From NCBI GenBank assembly GCA_012931725.1, contig CM022946.1:120593958-120657957 (forward strand): DNA of 64,000 nt. Reading direction: 5' to 3'. The notes below the pieces were generated by a model. It worked only from the letters and a program-made list of their open reading frames with translations, searched no databases and was not told the DNA's origin. Every line of letters begins with the position of its first letter. Position 1 is the first letter of the stretch. This DNA comes from Litsea cubeba (Eukaryota > Streptophyta > Magnoliopsida > Laurales > Lauraceae). Shown piece by piece: positions 33,250 through 45,195 of this stretch. Made by a program: the position numbers and the translations under genes.

Positions 33250-36200
33250 TAGCTGGGAATTCTTCGGTCAGGAAGGGTGTGAACTTTGAAGTCACAGTCT
33301 CAGGAGAAGAAACCTGAGAGGGTGTCATCTCAGTGAAAGTCACGTGAGACGAGGTGGCTCCAGAAGATACATTGCTAGGCGTCACCGGAGTGTAAGTGCT
33401 CTCATCAGACGATGCTTCGGAAGAGCTATAATCCCGAATTATAACATTACAGGAAGCTCTAACGGGAGACGTCGCCTGATCGGAGTCAGACTCTTCCTCG
33501 GATGTAAGAGGATCGTCTATCCAGCAATTTTCTCCATTTTCAGGAGTTAAGGGAGGATGTACCTGGTGGTCTTCAGGGACTTCAGGCTCTGGATTGCGAG
33601 GAGGCTCGTTGACGTGGTCTTGCTCTTGTTCTAGGGCGAGACTCTGCAAGATCCTTGCATATTCTTCAAGATCAGGCATGGGAGCCAAATCTTCTTCTTC
33701 ATCAACTCTTTATGGCTCAACATTGTTGATTTTCACTGGAGCAATGAGGGGTGCTGGGACAACAGCATTTTCTTGTACAGCCTCTTGGTCTTCTTCATCA
33801 TCAGACCAGGATCCTTGTGGCTGTAGGGGGTTATACCAGATTACTGGCATAAGATGAGTCTCAGGAACCCATTCTTCATCGGAGAGATATTCTCCTGTTT
33901 CAAGGGACTCCTCCCACTCGTCTGTGTAGTTGGATTCGAATCCATCATCGGTATCGCTGGACTCGTATCCATCAATGGAGAATCCAACTACCGAATTGCA
34001 AGAGTATGATGCCTCCTGCGTGGCTTCTTTGAATTGAGGTGGCATGAAATCACTGAAAGTGAATTTTCTTACCCCCTTTGAAGTCTCTGGAAGGGATGTT
34101 TTTGTTACCTCCAGTGAAGCGGTAGAGGAAGCCTCTGCCTTTTCTTTGACTTCTTGTTTTGGCTGGGTCTTCTCTTGCCATTTGAGCTTGAGGAGATGTT
34201 TCCTAGCCTGCCTTCGCTGTTGGGCTGTAGGCTTTGTTTTCACGAGCTCCCAATTTTTATCTTCCAGGAGATCGGGATGTACCCATATGGGTTGTCCATC
34301 TGGTGTCGGGTAAGGAACCAGTTCTTCGGACGCTTGGATTGTGTTTATCACCTTGAAGGAAGTAGTGATCTTCTTCTTCGGTGATTTTGATGTTTGTCCA
34401 CATGTCACCATGTTGACGGAGGCAGACCCATAGTTTTTGTCAAAGGTGATAACTCCGTTTTTCCACATCTCGTTTATTTTCTCCCTCACAACGAAGCATT
34501 GATTGAGAGGATGCGAGATCATCTGGTGGTATGGACAGTACTGAGGATCGTTGGTTTTGCCAACATCACCCGGTCTTTTTGGTTCAGGCAAGGTGAGCTT
34601 GCCGTTTGCCACAAGAGCCCCGAAGATTTCATCAACATCTTCATCAAACGGGTATTTCTTCTCTACTCGTTCTTTGAAGGCATCTTAGAGTTCAGGTCTC
34701 TTACCAGCAGCTTTGTTTTCAGCTTTCTTTGGTGGCTGAGGAGCTGACTTGGTCTGCACATTGAGGACCTCTTTCTTCTTTGGTTTAGAGGTTACAATGG
34801 CGGTTGGCTCTTTTCTTGATGATTTCTGACTGTTGAGGTCTTTAATCATCGTCTCAGCTTCCATGGAAGCTTCTAGGAGTTCTCCCAGGTTTTTTGATTT
34901 GTTGCCGATGATCATGGAGCGGATTCTAGCCCTCATCTTGTTTCGGCAGATGTCGACTAGCGACGCTTGTGGCAATACATCAGAGCATTTGTATGCCATT
35001 GCTTTCCACTTATGAATGAAGTCATATGTTGACTCATTCTCTCCCTGTTTTAGGCTGCACAGCTAAGCCATAGCAGCGGGATGATCCTCACCTTTGAAGT
35101 GAGTCAGGAAGCGTGTCTCTAGCATGGCCCAGTTTTGGATGGAGTCCTCCGGCAGAGTGGAGTACCAATCGAAGGCCGTACCTTTTAGGGTACTTGGAAA
35201 GAGGCGGATCTGAGTGCATCTTGATCCGCGATAGCTCCCGTCAGGATCTTGAAGTGGATGACGTGCTGTCTGGCTGATCCTTTCCCCATATATGTTTGGA
35301 GAGTAGGATGTTTGAATTTGGTGGGGAACGGGACCGAGTCCATCCATAAGGGATATGGTGGCTTGATCCCATGCTCCTTGAGTATATCCTCTTCTTTTGT
35401 TTTGGCGAGGATACTGTCTACGTCCTTTTTGGTAAGGGCGCGTGACTCATTTTCTTCTCCATTTACCTCATCGTCTTGATGATTCGGAGGAGGTTCATTG
35501 CTTGCCTGATTTTAGAAGGCGAGGAGAAGGTTTTCCATCAGAGTTTCAATCCTCTGTTGGCCTTGTTCTAACTGCTGGATGCGGGTGATCGCATCATCTG
35601 GAGGTGGATTGTGGGGTGGTGGCTCAGAATTTGTAGGCAAGACGTTCATCCTTCGTGATTCAAACGAAGAAACTGTCCTGGTGACTGAGCTGGGGCTCAT
35701 TCCTTTTGATGAAGAGCTTGAGGAAGGATCACTCTGCCATCCTTTGCTTGAAGGAGCAGGGGATTCTTCTGAATGTCTTCTTGTCCTGGAGACGCTGTGG
35801 GTCATCGGACGTCGGACATGGATTTTGGATGCTGACTTTTGGCACCTTCTGGTTTTTCCAACCATATGGACAGCAACAACTTGGTCGGGTCTTTCTTTTT
35901 CGACCCATTTGGGAGAGATTTGAAGTGTAGGAGGCTGGGTCCTTTGCTTCTCTAGTCTCTTTTGTCGATACGACGCGCGGCGGCGTATACGACGAGCAAT
36001 TTGAGCTTCAGTCAGCTCTGGCTGGGCTTTGACGATGAAGGATGTGCTCCCTCGGGCGCAGCAGCCGAGCCAATTTTCTTTGTTGCTGGGCAAGGACAGG
36101 ATGCGAACCCTGTCTTTCGCCTGTTGTAGCGAAGCTTTAAATTTTTGGAGTTCGGCCCCTGTAGAGATGAAGGGTCGAACTGCAGGTTTGTAGGCCTTAG

Positions 36201-36703
36201 CAGGTGCTTGCAGAGGCCTTGTGATGCATGACTTGATTTTGGGCTTGTAGGAACAAGCCGGCTCATGCTGGGATGACTTGGGAGTCAGATTGGAGATGGG
36301 TCTCTCCTCTTTCATGTAGGCAAGAGGGTAGAACTGGTTCTCCAGGAATGCTGGCTTGGTGGATGTTTGGGACCTTCTTTGTTTTGGTGAAGGTCTTGGG
36401 GACCAAGTCTTGGGATAGACCTGGTCATTTGCTGGTCGAGGCTTCGTGGGGCTGCCACGGGCTTCAGGCCTTCTGGTGCTCGCCTTTGGAGGGAGCAGTT
36501 TGTTCCTCGGGAAGTGGGAATGGTACCAGCGTCCCAAAGACAATAGTCCAGGGAGTCGAGGTCGACCCGGAGCTTAGAGAGTTGCCGAGGGAGTTGACGT
36601 TTCGGCAGCTGATGGGGCGCTTGTAGGTGCGCGTAGCTTGCTTCTGTTGAAGCATGAGTTGGTGCTTGCTCTCATCGAAAGTAATGGTTAGTGAAGCTGC
36701 CAT
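33250..36703 (-). pseudogene. Gag of unit 2
   Basis: ATG at 36701-36703 begins MAASLTITFDESKH. The basic Ser/Pro/Arg N-terminal extension is followed by the capsid-like Gag domain (TAFDWYSTLPEDSIQNW) and the CPYHQMISHPLNQC cluster. Breaks: an internal deletion of about 56 bp near 36485, TAA at 35512-35514 (CAA in unit 1), a 1-bp deletion near 35210, TAG at 35063-35065 (CAG), TAA at 34685-34687 (TCA), TAA at 33710-33712 (CAA). The site of the solo LTR in unit 1 is empty here (about 34105). Confidence 0.85.
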
Positions 36704-38429
36704 TGTTAGTTTTTCGAAAAGTTTCTGAAACAAGACCACATCCATTAGTAATCACAAGAATGTAATGATCATAAATGGGAAGTTCTATGGTTTTGTCTTT
36801 TCAAATTGCTCGAGGGAGATGACCTAAGCAATATGAAGAAGGCAGAAAGCCATAGAGGGTACAATTATTCTGATCGCAGGTATGGTAAGCCCAGAATGGG
36901 CATCCCAGTGACTGCTAGAAGCAATTGTGAACTTAAATTCGACTTATCGAGAAGCAGAGCTTGCTCGAGGTAAGAAGAATATAAAGTCGGAGTTACAAAT
37001 GTGCCGGTCGTAATACAGTAGACCCTGAAAGGGCGTACTAGTACCGCTAGACACAAATGTTTTGAGACCGCATCCATGAGATGAGATTCTCTGTTTTGAA
37101 AGGTCAAGATTGGATTCATCAAAGAGAGCAGATGGTATTCCGATCTGAACACGGGCTCAGCGATTTCCGCGAGCGCCAGTGCTCAAAAAGGAATGAACCA
37201 TGATTTCCCGGATCTGAATCCAAAAATGACGAGTTTTTTTTTTGAAAGGCCGATATCGGGTTCATCAAAGAGAGCAAAAGGCACTCCAATCTGAACACGG
37301 GCTCAGCGATTTCTGCGAGCGCCAGTGCTCAGAAAGGAGAGGACCAAGATTTCTCCAATCTAAACCCAAAATGACGGAAGTTTTTTTTTTTGAAGATTTT
37401 TTTTTTCAAGATTTTTTTTAAGAAAAGATCTTTTTTTTAAATTTTTTTTAAGATTTTATTTTTTTTTGAAAATTTTTTATATTTTTTTTTATTTTAAATT
37501 TTTATTTTAAAAAGTTTTATTTTTTTTAAAATTTATTTATTTAAAAGACGAGAGAGTACACATAGGCCTCCTAACCCGGTCTTATGAAATCTCGATTGAT
37601 AGAACTGCCCCCAGGTAAGGGTAGGATTACTTAATTAACCCGTTTGGAGGACCCTTGCCTAGAACAGTCAAGCTGTCTCCACACTCTGGACAAGGCTTTT
37701 CTTGAATCAACCATGATCAAAGAACGCAGTTGGTTTAACCTTAGTGGTCTATGTCTTTTTATATATATATATATTTTGATTTTTAATGAACTCATCGAAG
37801 AGAAACGATGGCCCAAAACCTTAATCGAACAGGCTCAACATTTCTGCAAGCGCGATGAACGATAGGAACGGATCAAGGTTTCTCAATTTTGAATTCAAAA
37901 TGAAAAAATCTGATTTTTTTTTGTTTTATATATATATTTTTAGATCTTTAATGAACTCATCGAAGAGAAACGATGGCCCAAAACCTTAGTCGAACAGGCT
38001 CAACATTTCTGCAAGCACGATGAACGATAGGAACGGATCAAGGTTTCTCAATTTTGAATCCAAAATGAGAAATCTAATTTTTTGCTTTTTTTTTTTTTTA
38101 GATCTTTAATGAACTCATCGAAGAGAAACGATGGCCCAAAACCTTAGTCGAATAGGCTCAACATTTCTGCAAGCACGATGAACGATAGGAACGGATCAAG
38201 GTTTCTAAATTTTGAATCCAAAATGAGAAATCTAATTTTTTTTGTTTTTGAAAAGAGACAGAGTGGAAATAAATTCAAAGAATTAGAAATTCCCAAAAAA
38301 TCTAATCACATTTCTTTTAGATGCGGAATCCAACATGGCCACCAATCAAAAGTAGCCAAAGAATCAAGAAAAGAAGTATAAGCATAGAGCAATAGATATG
38401 ATATGCAAATATTTCATTTCTAGCAGAAT
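36704..38429 (-). repeat. 5' leader of unit 2
   Basis: Collinear with the leader of unit 1: the CATCAAAGAGAGCA unit is present twice (37095-37380), then an A/T homopolymer tract (37380-37545), then the GAGAAACGATGGCCCAAAAC unit three times (anchors about 37800, 37965, 38122). No gene is seen. Confidence 0.8.
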
Positions 38430-38449
38430 GAGTCCCACCGGGTGTGCCA
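38430..38449 (-). other. Primer-binding site of unit 2
   Basis: Minus-strand TGGCACACCCGGTGGGACTC, identical to unit 1, three bases from the end of LTR2. Confidence 0.75.
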
Positions 38450-38452
38450 GCT

Positions 38453-40874
38453 TGATGGACCATGCTCCTGCCTGGTTCTACCGAGGTCGGCGGACGTGGG
38501 AGTCTGTTGGGTCCGACCCTTTCGTGACCGGGGGGCAAGGGCGTGCATCAACATTTTATTGTTTGGGTGTGCCAGATTTTCTATTTTACTTGGAATTTCA
38601 AGTGGTGATCCAGAGATCAACCTTTGCAAGTAAAAATGAAATCAACTTCTTTCAAGTTTTCCATTGCACATATATTTAAGAAAATAGACATTTTCTTGAT
38701 TTGCCGTGAAAGGCGATTTTTTTGGCATTTATAGCCGATTTTGGCATTTATAGCTGATTTTTGGCGTTTATAGCCGATTTACAATTCTCATCAATAATGA
38801 AAGACAAGAGTTGTGATTTTTGTCTCTTTTGGAAAAATACAAACTACAATGAAAAGCAAGAAAAGGAGGATCTAACTTCTCAGGAGATTGTGGGGGACCC
38901 GTTCAGATTGACGGTCGCAAGCCATATGTGGGCTTCGCCATCATCCATGCAGATGAGAACAGAGGATGCTATTGATTCGCTTGGCTTGGCTATAACCTCG
39001 GGTTTTTAGAGGATAAAGACCAAAAGAAGGTCCTATGTCCAATAAAACGCCGAGTAGACGGGCTGAAAAGCCACATCTAAGCCATTGGAGGCAGAAGGAG
39101 AAGGCAAGGACCTTGGGGGGGGGGGGGTACCCCCCAAAGGACTTTTATCACCTTGTTGCGGTGGTCGGTGTAGAACTTCCGCCGATTTTTCTCTCTTTTT
39201 CCTTCTTTGGATTTCTGTGCTTGTTTTCTGATTTCTGTCTGCTGTTGTCTATCTGTGTGTTTGTGATTCTTTTCTTCTTGGAGAGCTCTCCTATTTATAG
39301 GCTTTTAGGTAGCCATTTAGGAGGGTTTATGAGCCTTAATTTGTCATAAAGCTACATAAAGGGAGGAGTTACAAGATTGAATTCTTTATTTTGTAACTCC
39401 TTTTTCTTGGCTTCTGATTGGCCGGAGGAGATTGAGGGCATTTAATTGCCTTTAATCGCCATGATGGGAGGAGTTTCATGGGTTAAAGGCCATTAATCTC
39501 TTGACTTGTAACTCCCGGATGCTTGCTTCTGATTGGGCCGTCCAAAGAAATGGATTAATGACTGTAATAAAGCTAGTCAATTAATCGCATTAAGTGGTCG
39601 CCGAGTAGTTGAAGAGTCGCGGGCCGTGCCGCGTCTTTTGGGATTCTTCTAGCAATGATCATCGATGGATCTTCATGTAGATCGACATCGGATGACCATG
39701 TGACTTCAGGTGTTGGTTGCCAACAGCGGGTCGGTGCCATCTGTCCTGTTGATTTCTCAATCGGTCGGGTAGAAAGCACACTTTTTTTTTGGTTGACCGG
39801 GTGGCGATCAATATTGTTTCCGATACTCTTGATGATTGACCCGTGTTTCTGACTGATGTCAGAGGATTTGGTGTCTCAAAAATATGAATTTTGGAAGGTA
39901 CCAGAGGCTGGATGCTTCGAATCGCGAAAAAACGGCGAAAACCGGGGTTTCCGGGGCCTTCCCGGCGATCCCGGGCTCCAGGGTCGCCAGCGACCCTGGG
40001 GGGCTTTTCCCCCTTTTTATCCCGTTTTGTGTCCGTTTTTGCTGTTTTTCGATTCTTTTTTTCTTCTGTATTTTTCCTTGACATTTTTGATCATTTATTG
40101 GCATGATTTCCCTATAGAAAACCTGGTGAGAATCCTTGAATTTTGGTTTGCAAAGTTTCCAATTTTCTGAGAAAGCCGAAGACTTTGTTGCGCAGAGCTG
40201 CCGATTTTCCGTCAGAAGCTGAAACTGGGTCAAACGATGTCGGAATGGCCTGAAATTTGGTGTGAAGCCTCCTGAGCAATAAATAAGAACAACCATAGGC
40301 TTTTGTTTGAGTTTTGAAGCCGTTTGGGTTCCTATTACCAGTAGATTTGCTTTTGTCACGATGAAGATGTCGCGGCTTGATGTGCAGTCAACCGATGTCC
40401 GATTGACTTGAAATTTGACAGGGAACCTATTGGAGTTATTTTAAGATGATCCATAGGCTCTGTCTTGGAAACCATGGTCCCGGGGAGCTTCGCCGCCGAG
40501 AGGCCTGATTTAGCTGTTCAAGGGTTGATGTAGGGTCAAACGTTGTCGGTTTGACTTGGAACTTGACATGAAGCCTTTTGGATGTATTTCGAGACCATCC
40601 ATCGGCTCTGATCGAAGATTTGGTGTCTCCGATGTTTTCGCCGCCGGGAGCTCCTTTTCAGCTGTCGGAGAAGCAAAGTTAGGCCAAATGATTTTGAAAT
40701 GGCCCGAAACTTCTTGTGTACTCCTCTTTTGGCTGTCTTGAAGGATCTTGTAGTTTTTGTTTGATTCTGACAAGATTTGCTTTTTGGAAGTAGCATTGCC
40801 TATTTATGGCAGGTTGCGACTTCATGTAGCTCTTTGGATCTTGAATAGGCAAAGTGACATTTTTGGTGTCAACA
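38453..40874 (-). mobile_element. LTR2 of family A, 2422 bp
   Basis: Starts TGTTGACACC at 40874 and ends GGTCCATCA at 38453 (minus strand). The TATA box CCTATAAATAGG is at 39291-39302, the poly-G palindrome near 39112-39136 and the 22-bp GC palindrome at 39978-39999. U3 has four modules (anchors about 40229, 40386, 40531, 40681). On its right it joins gag of unit 3 directly, with no polypurine tract and no target duplication. Confidence 0.88.
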
Positions 40875-42544
40875 GTAGCGGGATGATCCTCACCTTTGAA
40901 GTGAGTCAGGAAGCATGTCTCTAGCATGGCCCAGTTTTGGATGGAGTCCTCTGGCAGAGTGGAGTACCAATCGAAGGCCGTACTTTTTAGGGTACTTGCA
41001 AAGAGGCGGTTCTTGAGTGCATCTTGATCCGCGATAGCTCCCGTCAAGATCTTGAAGTGGATGACGTGTTGTCTGGCTGATCCTTTCCCCATATATGTTT
41101 GGAGAGTAGGATGCTTGAATTTTGTGGGGAACGGAACCGAGTCCATCCATAAGGGATATGGTGGCTTAATCCCATGCTCCTTGAGTATATCCTCTTCTTT
41201 TGCTTTGGCGAGGATACTGTCTACATCCTTTTTGGTAAGGGCGCGTGACTCATTTTCTTCTGCATTTACCTCATCGTCTTGATGATTCGGAGGAGGTTCA
41301 TTGTTCGGCTGATTTTGGAAGGCGAGGAGAAGGTTTTCCATCAGAGTTTCAATCCTCTTCTGGCTTTGTTCCAAATGCTGGATGCGTGTGATTGCATCAT
41401 CTTCAGGTGGATTGCGGGGTGGTGGCTCAGAATTTGTAGCCAGGACGTTCATCCCTCGAGATTCGAACGAAGAAACTGTCCTGGTGACTGAGCTGGGGCT
41501 CATTCTTTTTGAATAAGAGCTTGAGGAAGGATCACTATGCCGTCCTTTGCTTGAAGGAGGAGGGGATTCTTCTGAATGTCTTCTTGTCCTTGGACGTCGG
41601 ACATGGATTTTTGTTGCTGACTTTTGGCGTCTTCTGGTTTTTCCAACCATATGGATGGCAGCAACTTGGTTGGGTCTTTCTTTTTCGACCCATTTGGGGG
41701 AGACTTGAAGTGTAGGAGACTGGATCCTTTGCTTCTCTAATCTCTTTTGTCGATATGACGCGCGGCGGCGTATGCGACGAACAATTTGAGCTTCGGTCAG
41801 CTCTGGCTGGGCTTTGACAACGAAGGATGTGCTCCCTCGGGCGCAGCAGCCGAGCCTGTCTTCTTTGTAGCTGGGCTAGGACAGGATGCGAACCCGGTCC
41901 TTCGCCTGTTGCAGCGAAGCTTTGAATCTTTGGAGTTCGGCCCCTGTAGAGATGAAGGGTCGAACTGCAGGTTTGTAGGCCTTAGCAGGTGCTTGCAGAG
42001 GCCTTGTGATGCATGACCTGATTTTGGGCGTGTAGGAGCAAGCCGGCTCATGCTGGTTAGACTTGGGAGTCAGGTTGGAGATGGGTCTCTCCTCTTTCAT
42101 GTAAGCAAGAGGGTAGAATTGGTTCTCCTTGAGTGGGGCCAGGTATGCTGGCTTGGTGGATGTTTGGGACCTTCTTTGTTTTGGTGAAGGTCTTGGGGAC
42201 CAAGTCTAAGGATAGAACTGGTCGTTTATGGGTCGAGGCTTCGTGGGGCTGCCACGGGCTTCGGCCTTTCTGGTGCTCGCCTTTGGTGTCACGGTAGTGA
42301 CACGTTGAGAGGCGAGTTTCTGCTTCTTGGAAGGAGCAGTTTGTTCATCGGGAAGTGGGAATGGTCCCAGCGTCCCAAAGACGATAGTCCGGGGAGTCGA
42401 GGTCGACCCGGAGTTCAGAGAGTTGCCGAGGGAGTTGACGCTTCAGCAGCTGATGGGGCGCTTGTAGGTGCGCGTAGTTTGCTTCTGTTGAAGCATAAGT
42501 TGGTGCTTGTTCTCGTCGAAGGTAATGGTTAGTGAAGCTGCCAT
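40875..42544 (-). pseudogene. Truncated Gag of unit 3
   Basis: The N-terminal part of Gag from the conserved ATG (42542-42544) to the capsid-like segment LTHFKGEDHPAT, where the sequence changes exactly into the start of LTR2. Everything from there through protease, RT, integrase, accessory gene and polypurine tract is missing. Stops and frameshifts break the N-terminal extension (for example near 42051 and 42210). As a partial Gag it could not form particles alone. Confidence 0.85.
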
Positions 42545-44509
42545 TGTTAGTTTTTGAAAAGTTTCTGAAACAAGACCACATCCATTAGTAATCACAAGAA
42601 TATAATGATCATAAATGGGAAGTTCTATGGTTTTGTCTTTTCAAATCGCTCGAGGGAGATGACCCAAGCAATATGAAGAAGGCAGAAAGCCATAGAGGGT
42701 ACAATTGTACTGATCGCAGGTATGGTAAGCCCAGAATGAGTGACGCAGTGACTGCTAGAAGCAATTGTGAACTTAAATTCGACTTATTGAGAAGCAGAGC
42801 TTGCTCGATGTAAGACGAATATAAAGTTGGAGTTACAAATGTGCGGTCGCGAATACAGTAGACCCTGAAAGGGCGTACTAGTACCGCTAGACACAAATGT
42901 TTGGAGAACGCATCCATAAGATGAGATTCTCTGTTTTGAAAGGTCAAGATTGGATTCATCAAAGAGAGCAGATGGTATTCCGATCCAAATACGGTCTCAG
43001 CGATTTCTGCGAGCGCCAGTACTCAGAAGGAAATGAACCATAATTTCTCGGATCTGAATCCAAAAATGACGAGTTTTTTTTGAAAGGCCAAGATCGGGTT
43101 CATCAAAGAGAGCAAAAGGCATTCCAATCTGAACACGGGCTCAACGATTTCCGCGAGCGCCGGTGCTTAGAAAAGGAGGAGACCAAAATTTCTCCAATCT
43201 GAACTCAAAAATGACGGAAGTTTTTTTTTTTTTTGAAAAGACTTTTTTTTCTTTTTAAATTTTTTTTTTAAAAAAAATCTTTTTTTTTAAGATTTTTTTT
43301 TTAAAAATTTTTATTTTTTTATTTTTTATTTTAAAATTTTTCTTTTAAAAATTTTTTATTTTGAAAAAATTTTATTTAAAAGACGAGAGAGTACACATAG
43401 GCCTCATAACCCGGTCTTATGATATCTCGATTGATAGAATTGCCCCCAGGTAAGAATTGCCCCCAGGTAAGGGTAAGATTACTTAATGAACCCGTTTGGA
43501 GGACCCTTGCCTAGATCGGTCAAGCTGTCTCCACACTCTGGACAAGGCTTTTCTTGAATCAACCATGATCAAAGAACGCAGTTGGTTTAACCTTAGTGTT
43601 CTATGTCTTCTTTATATATATATATATATGGGGTCAGCTCCCCTAAGCTCAAGCTTAGGATAAGGTAAGCTCAAGTGTGTAGTGGGGCCCACTTGGGGAC
43701 TCACATGGGGATGGGAGTGGGGGGATCTCAAGGACTCCCTAGGATCTTCCTCCCTGCAAAAAATCAACTCCAATAGTAATTTTTATCATCTCCATATAGG
43801 CCCAAGAGTTTAATGGTCAACAACCATTCGGATTGATATATAGTCAATCCAACGGTCCACTAAATCTTGATCTTACCGAAAGTTGGTGGACATGTGCAAT
43901 TTAAGGGGGTCATGTATTTGGTCCATTTGGATGGACCAAAGGTGGGCCCCACAAGCACGAGCTTACAAAATTCTCTCCCTAAGCTCGAGCTTAGGGGAGC
44001 CTTGGCCTATATATATATTTTAGATCTTTAATGAACTCATCGAAGAGAAACGATGGCCCAAAACCTTAGTCGAACAGGCTCAACATTTCTGCAAGCACGA
44101 TGAACGATAGGAAAGGATCAAGGTTTCTCAATTTAGAATCCAAAATGAAAATTTTGATTTTTTGTTTTTTTTTTTCTAATGAACTCATCGAAGAGAAATG
44201 ATGGCCCAAAACCTTAGTCGAACAGGCTCAACATTTCTGCAAGCACGATGAACGATAGGAAAGGATCAAGGTTTCTCAATTTTGAATCCAAAATGAAAAA
44301 TCTATTTTTTTTTTGAAAAGAGAAAGAGTGGAAATAAATTCAAAGAATTAGAAATTTCCAGAAAATCTCATCTCATTTTTTTAGATGCGGAATCCAACAT
44401 AGGCCACCAATTAGAAAGTAGCCAAGGAATCAAGAAAAGAAGTATAAGCATAGAGCAATAGATATGATATACAAATATTTCATTTCTAGCATCGTGTTCT
44501 CAAATGAAC
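42545..44509 (-). repeat. 5' leader of unit 3
   Basis: Same plan as the other leaders: two CATCAAAGAGAGCA units (about 42955-43200), A/T homopolymer tract (43220-43380), then two GAGAAACGATGGCCCAAAAC units (anchors about 44045 and 44195). A short duplication of GAATTGCCCCCAGGTAAG lies at 43437-43470. A MITE-like insert occupies 43630-44007. Confidence 0.8.
43630..44007. mobile_element. MITE-like insertion with imperfect terminal inverted repeats
   Basis: A 378-bp insert absent from the leaders of units 1 and 2 lies within a TATATA run. Its ends share GCTCCCCTAAGCTC(A/G)AGCTTAGG as inverted repeats (left 43637-43659, right 43980-44000). There is no coding capacity. Insertion at TA fits a Stowaway/Mariner-type MITE, but the ends do not show a recognised family signature. 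A stretch near 54830-54900 shares GGTCCATTTGGATGG and AAGGTGGGCCCCA with it. Confidence 0.75.
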
Positions 44510-44529
44510 GTGTCCCACCGGGTGTGCCA
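44510..44529 (-). other. Primer-binding site of unit 3
   Basis: Minus-strand TGGCACACCCGGTGGGACAC, one base different from units 1 and 2, three bases from the LTR4 end. Confidence 0.7.
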
Positions 44530-45195
44530 GCTTGATGGACCAGCGCCATTCTGCCCAGTTCTACCGAGGTCGGCAGATGTGGGAGTCCGTTTGGGTCTGA
44601 CCCTTTCGTAACCGGGGGGCAAAGGCGTGCATCAACATTTCTTTTGTGTGGGTGTGCCAGATTTTTTATTTTACTTGGAATTGCAAGTGGTGATCCAGAG
44701 ATCAACCTTCGCAAGTAAAAAGGAAATCAACTTCTTTCAAGTTTTTCATTGCACATATATTTAAGAAAAGAGACATTTTCTTGATTTGCCGTGAAAGGTG
44801 ATTTTTTGGCATTTATAGCCAATTTTGGCGTTTATAGCCGATTTACAATTCTTATCAATAATGAAAGACAAGAGTTGTGATTTTTATCTCTTTTAAAAAT
44901 ATACAAACTACAATGAAAAGCAAGAAAAGGAGGATCTAACTTCTCAGGAGATTGTGGGGGACCCGTTCAGATTGACGGTCGCAAGCCATATGTGGACTTC
45001 GCCATCATCCATGCAGATGAGAACAGAGGATGCTATTGATTCGCTTGGCTTGGCTATAACCTCAAGTTTTTAGAGGACAAAGACAAAAAGGAGGTCCTAT
45101 GGCCAATAAAAAACCAAGTAGACGGGCTGAAAAGCCATGTCTAAGCCATTGGAGGCAGAAGGAGAAGGCAAGGACCTTGGGGGGGGGGGGGTACC

